The notes below the pieces were generated by a model. That model saw only the letters and a program-made list of their open reading frames with translations. It did not search any database and was not told the DNA's origin. A stretch of DNA of 64,000 bases from Clostridiales bacterium. GTDB taxonomy: Bacteria > Bacillota > Clostridia > Christensenellales > CAG-138. The translations under genes were made by a program, and so were the position numbers. Each line of letters starts with the position of its first letter. Positions within the stretch are counted from its first letter, which is position 1. Positions 60,647 through 64,000 of this stretch are shown in pieces. The stretch is from the NCBI GenBank assembly GCA_019416935.1, contig DXWI01000011.1, forward strand, positions 4,647 through 68,646. The letters run 5' to 3'.

Positions 60647-60680
60647 GCGCGTGGGAACCATCCGATTCCCACGCGCTTTT
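60647..60680 (+). terminator. Terminator after gltS
   Basis: GCGCGTGGGAA (60647-60657) pairs perfectly with TTCCCACGCGC (60666-60676), then TTTTCC. Confidence 0.9.
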
Positions 60681-60716
60681 CCTTTCAAATAACCGTATCG
60701 CTTTATCGCGGCCGCA

Positions 60717-62192
60717 TCAATCCGCAGCAAGATTCCAACCGTCAGTATCGCACTGACCGAACGCGTTGTCGCCGCGCACGACGACCCGTCCGTCCTCCAG
60801 CAGCACGGCGATGTGCGTGCCCCCGGCGGCGATGGCCACCGCGCCGGAGAGATCGTCCAGCTTGATCTCGTTGCGGCGCTCAAAGAAATGCGCGAGCACC
60901 GTGCCGTCCGCGGTCAGCCCGAAGGTGCCGTTCGCTCCGGCGGAGATGGCCACAACGCCGCGCCAGCTCCCAAGATCCACGGCGGTGTGCTTTACGGTGC
61001 CGTCGCTGCAAAGGCCGACGGCATACCCCGTCGAGGCGTCGGCCTCGATCAGGCCGGAGAAGGAATCGTCCTGCGCAGAGCGGTGCGAGGCCAGAAGCTG
61101 CCCATTGCTGCGCACCGCAACGGTCTGATATGCGCCGCCGCCGATGGTGGCCACGTCGCGCCAGCCGCCGAGCGTCTCGTTCTCCTGAAAGCCGGTCGAG
61201 CGCACCGTGCCGTCCTCGAGCAGCGCAATGGTGTTGTAGTCCGTACAGGTGATGGCGGCGACATGGCTCCAATCGGCAACATCGCACTGGCCCTCGCTGT
61301 TGCGCCCGGTAGCAACCACCGTGCCGTCCGGCCGCAGGCCGACGGTATGGTACGCGCCCGCGTCGATGGCGATGATCCCGCTCCAATCGGCAACGCCGCA
61401 CTGCCCCTCGTCATTTCGTCCGGCCGCGAGCACCGTGCCATCCGGCCGCAGCGCAACGGTATGATAAAAGCCGACGCCAAGCACATGCGCCGGCAGTGCC
61501 TCGCGCACCGCGCCGAGCGCCTCCATCGCTTGCAGCGCTTCCGGGGAGTAGCCCTTTGCGAGCGACAACGCCAGCGCCGGGTCGTTCACACCGGTCAGTT
61601 CGACGGCGAGCGCTTCGGCATGCGCAACGGCGTCCTGATAGTCCCCAAGGTCGGCAAACAGGCGGAAGGCCACGTTCCGTTCCCCCGCGTCCAGCAGGCT
61701 GAGCGCCTCCTCGTAGCGGCAGTCGTCATACCGCTCCATCGAATCGCCGTAGCCGGAGAGCGCGTAAAACAGCGCCGCAGCATCGGCAAAGCGCCCCTCC
61801 CGATACACATCCTCGGCCGCGCGGTAGCGGCATTCCAAGATGCGCGTATGGCTGTCGCCGTAATCGCCGAGCGCCTGAAAGAGAGTCTCCGCCCGCTCGT
61901 AGTCGCCGCTGTCCAGCACTGCGGCCGCAACGCCGTACCGGCTCTCGAGCAGCAGCGCATCCCGTTCATCCGTTTCGTCGAGCGCTTCGAGCAGCGAAAC
62001 CGCCCGCTTGTAGTTGCCCGCCTCCATGGCGCGCTCCGCCCACGCAGTGACCCATCGGTTGCGTGTAAAGAACAGCGCCAGTCCAATGGCGGTCAACACC
62101 AGCGCGATACCGGTGGAGATGATGACCGTGCGCTTGACAAATCTCTTTTCCGCCTGCGCCTGTGCGGCGGCCGGCTGCACTTCCTGTTTCAT
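60717..62192 (-). CDS. Membrane-anchored TPR/RCC1-repeat protein
   Basis: A 491-residue protein: basic N-terminus, one membrane helix (~21-43), helical TPR-like repeats to ~200 (AMEAGNYKRAVSLLEALDET, SGDYERAETLFQALGDYGDS), then six or seven RCC1-type beta-propeller blades (HTVALRPDGTVLAAGRNDEG; HTVGLRPDGTVVATGRNSEG; ENETLGGWRDVATIGGGAYQ). Likely an extracytoplasmic or cytoplasmic interaction scaffold. Six bases separate it from the DHHW gene upstream, so they form an operon. Confidence 0.82.
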   Translation of the reverse strand: MKQEVQPAAAQAQAEKRFVKRTVIISTGIALVLTAIGLALFFTRNRWVTAWAERAMEAGNYKRAVSLLEALDETDERDALLLESRYGVAAAVLDSGDYERAETLFQALGDYGDSHTRILECRYRAAEDVYREGRFADAAALFYALSGYGDSMERYDDCRYEEALSLLDAGERNVAFRLFADLGDYQDAVAHAEALAVELTGVNDPALALSLAKGYSPEALQAMEALGAVREALPAHVLGVGFYHTVALRPDGTVLAAGRNDEGQCGVADWSGIIAIDAGAYHTVGLRPDGTVVATGRNSEGQCDVADWSHVAAITCTDYNTIALLEDGTVRSTGFQENETLGGWRDVATIGGGAYQTVAVRSNGQLLASHRSAQDDSFSGLIEADASTGYAVGLCSDGTVKHTAVDLGSWRGVVAISAGANGTFGLTADGTVLAHFFERRNEIKLDDLSGAVAIAAGGTHIAVLLEDGRVVVRGDNAFGQCDTDGWNLAAD

Positions 62193-62198
62193 AACGCT

Positions 62199-63653
62199 TT
62201 ACCCCAGATATTCATAAACCGTGTGCCGCATATAGCCCGAATTCACGCCGCAGCCCGTCGAAACCACGAAATAGACGTCATCGATGGCGTAGTGCTCGAT
62301 GTACGCCCGCACCGAGGCGCCGCCCATTGAGCCGAAGCTGCTGCTATCCCTTAGATCGGCCAGGCACACGCGGTCGTAATACGGCGTCAGGTACGGCAAA
62401 AAGGCATTGCCGTACGAGTCGCAGATGATCAGCGCATTGCGGCCGGTGTGAAAGCCCGTCTCGGCCACATAGAACGGCGAGTGCGTACCGCCGAGCAACG
62501 CGCCATAGCTGCTGCGCTCCGGTTCCATATAGCGTACCTCCTTCATCAGCACGTCGAGGTCGCGGTATACGAACGCGCGCGTGGGCTGAAGTCCTGCGGG
62601 AACCTCCAGCCGGTCCACGACCGAGGAACCGGCGGACGCACGCACCGACTGCGCGATCGAGCCGGTAAAGCGATCGTGAACGGTATAGGTAAAATCGGCG
62701 TAGTCCGCCGACGGCGTGCCGCGCTGCGCCATAACGTCCTGCTGTACATAGCTCGCGCCGAGCGGCGACCAGTGGTGGTCGGTCTTGAAATAGACCGCCT
62801 CCCCCTGCTCCATATGCGCGCCGAGAATGCCTACAGCGGGGCAGATGTACACGCCGTCCGCCGCCGCAGCCTGCAGGACGGGCTCCACCGTGCTGTACCA
62901 GCCGGCATAGCGCGCGGGGTGAAACAGCCAGGTATTCGCCGCCTGCGAATAGGGGACGTAGATGAACGTCACCGTGCCGTCCGCGGGCAGCGCCGCCCGG
63001 TAGGCGTTGAGCGAGCGCACAGTCGCAGAAATGGCCTCCGCGCCGAACTGAAAAATGGTCGAGGTGCCGCCGTCCGTGAGCCGGTAGGCAAGCACGGGCG
63101 TTGCCGCACCGGCTTCGCCGCCGGCCGAGCCGGGTGTGTCTGCGCCGTTGCCATCGGAAATTCCGGAGCCATCATCGGGCGTTTCAGAACCGTCAGCGGA
63201 CGGCTCGCCGTCGGGGGTGCCGGACTCGGCCGCACCGGGCGTATCCCCGGTTCGTTCGGGCATATCCTCACCGTCATCGGGCGTTTCGGAACCGTCAACG
63301 CGCGGCTCGGACGCCGTGTCGGCCTCGCCCATGCGGTCAATCTGTTCTGCAATATCCGTTTGCAGCAGGCGTTCCTCCTCTGAGAGAACGCTGAACACAC
63401 CGATCAGGCCGGATGAGCATTCGAGCATGCCGCTGCGGCCGGGCAACTGGTCGGAGAGATACGCCTCCAGAGAGGCGGCAAAGCTGCCGTCGAACCAGCT
63501 ATTGGTGTTGCATACGGGCAGCAGCGCGAGCATTCGGTTCTCCAGTTCTGAAACGCCGCCCGCGCGGTTGCCGGTAATGAAGGGCAGCAGGCCGAGCAGA
63601 CCGAGCAGCAGGCACCACCAAAAGGTCATGAGAAAGGAAAACTTGTGCTTCAT
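62199..63653 (-). CDS. DHHW-family (AlgX/AlgJ-like) envelope protein
   Basis: About 484 residues: N-terminal membrane anchor (TFWWCLLLGLLGLLPFITG), the stretch ENRMLALLP, an acidic low-complexity insert (~110-185) with repeats of GSETPDDG, then an SGNH-like domain with FKTDHHWSPLGA and CDSYGNAFLPYL. DHHW proteins are related to acyl-transfer proteins of polysaccharide modification. Start at ATG 63653 or GTG 63659. Confidence 0.82.
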   Translation of the reverse strand: MKHKFSFLMTFWWCLLLGLLGLLPFITGNRAGGVSELENRMLALLPVCNTNSWFDGSFAASLEAYLSDQLPGRSGMLECSSGLIGVFSVLSEEERLLQTDIAEQIDRMGEADTASEPRVDGSETPDDGEDMPERTGDTPGAAESGTPDGEPSADGSETPDDGSGISDGNGADTPGSAGGEAGAATPVLAYRLTDGGTSTIFQFGAEAISATVRSLNAYRAALPADGTVTFIYVPYSQAANTWLFHPARYAGWYSTVEPVLQAAAADGVYICPAVGILGAHMEQGEAVYFKTDHHWSPLGASYVQQDVMAQRGTPSADYADFTYTVHDRFTGSIAQSVRASAGSSVVDRLEVPAGLQPTRAFVYRDLDVLMKEVRYMEPERSSYGALLGGTHSPFYVAETGFHTGRNALIICDSYGNAFLPYLTPYYDRVCLADLRDSSSFGSMGGASVRAYIEHYAIDDVYFVVSTGCGVNSGYMRHTVYEYLG

Positions 63654-63684
63654 CTCCACACCCCGAGCAAACTTTTACAAATAC

Positions 63685-63714
63685 AGTATACCGGTCTCAG
63701 CGAGGCTTTGTCAA
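63685..63714 (-). promoter_or_regulatory. Promoter of the DHHW/RCC1 operon
   Basis: Minus strand TTGACA (63714-63709), 18 bases, TATACT (63690-63685). Confidence 0.75.
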
Positions 63715-63769
63715 TGAACGCCCGCCGCGCAAACCGCTTTCAACAGCCACCCGCACTCAGAAAAGGATT

Positions 63770-63985
63770 TCATGCCGCCCCCCACGCTTTCCACCAAATC
63801 ATCCGCACTATCGCCGTCCAAGTATCGGTGCCCGCAATCCCACCTCAGTCCAGCGCTATCGTCTTCAACTCATTCATCCGTGCTATCGCCACCCAAGCAT
63901 CGGTTCGCGCTGGCCCAACCCGGCCAGCGCCGGACTGCCATCCCACGCGCCCCTGCTTCCCGCCAAATCATCCGCGCATAAACGT
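63770..63985. repeat. Degenerate tandem repeats at the window end
   Basis: TCATCCGCACTATCGCC (from ~63798) and TCATCCGTGCTATCGCC (from ~63881) head two related units about 82 bases apart; CCAAATCATCCGC recurs near 63788 and 63963. It is the reverse complement of the 57.8-kb repeat family. Confidence 0.6.
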
Positions 63986-64000
63986 CCGGTCGGCAGACCG

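Overview
The window looks like chromosomal DNA of a GC-rich anaerobic Bacillota of the class Clostridia, probably a gut Eubacteriales/Christensenellales-type organism. Support: AGGAGG ribosome binding sites, a T-box leader before thrS, the tig-clpP-clpX order, clostridial Crp/FNR, C_GCAxxG_C_C and corrinoid/iron-type redox proteins, large serine recombinases, and TTG/GTG starts. No CRISPR array, rRNA or phage structural module was seen; one tRNA-Leu(CAA) is present.

Layout. 0-3.7 kb: end of a polysaccharide/teichoic-acid exporter (permease, ATPase) and a large glycosyltransferase. 4.0-6.8 kb: a large serine recombinase abutting the 3' half of feoB, so an element appears to have inserted in feoB. 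7.3-12.3 kb: a three-domain CoA-disulfide reductase/rhodanese/C_GCAxxG fusion, a broken lipoprotein, and a ferredoxin-like protein divergent from a Crp/FNR regulator with an FNR-geometry dyad. 12.3-18.7 kb: a mosaic of truncated genes (LuxR-type membrane sensor, solute-binding protein, IS3 scrap, restriction endonuclease remnant, Vsr, serine recombinase remnant) around an apparently intact MerR gene. 19-25 kb: tRNA-Leu, CorC-type transporter, ComEC-type channel, AEC transporter, lipoprotein. 25.4-33.1 kb: a minus-strand carboxylate cluster (GntR, two RraA-like aldolases, HpcH/HpaI aldolase, TctCAB transporter, C_GCAxxG protein, TIM-barrel isomerase) with matching operators inside two promoters. 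34.6-37.9 kb: clpX-clpP-tig. 38-47 kb: XRE regulators, then two duplicated cassettes of small membrane proteins sharing a YCFARAET motif, flanking T-box-thrS. 47.3-52.8 kb: ECF sigma operon with a beta-solenoid-like protein, NlpC/P60 peptidase, PocR-AraC regulator and MATE exporter. 52.9-55.7 kb: an alkylation repair cluster with a stand-alone Ada metal-binding domain. 55.9-63.7 kb: M32 carboxypeptidase, PlsC-like acyltransferase, GltS, RCC1/TPR protein, DHHW protein.

The best candidate for something undescribed is 40.2-47.2 kb: a paralogous membrane-protein family in two cassettes, each behind a copy of the same 213-bp leader (about 94% identical), with three single in-frame amber codons in otherwise readable genes. 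The GntR-controlled carboxylate cluster is the clearest metabolic prediction. All names rest on reading motifs by eye; no database search was run.
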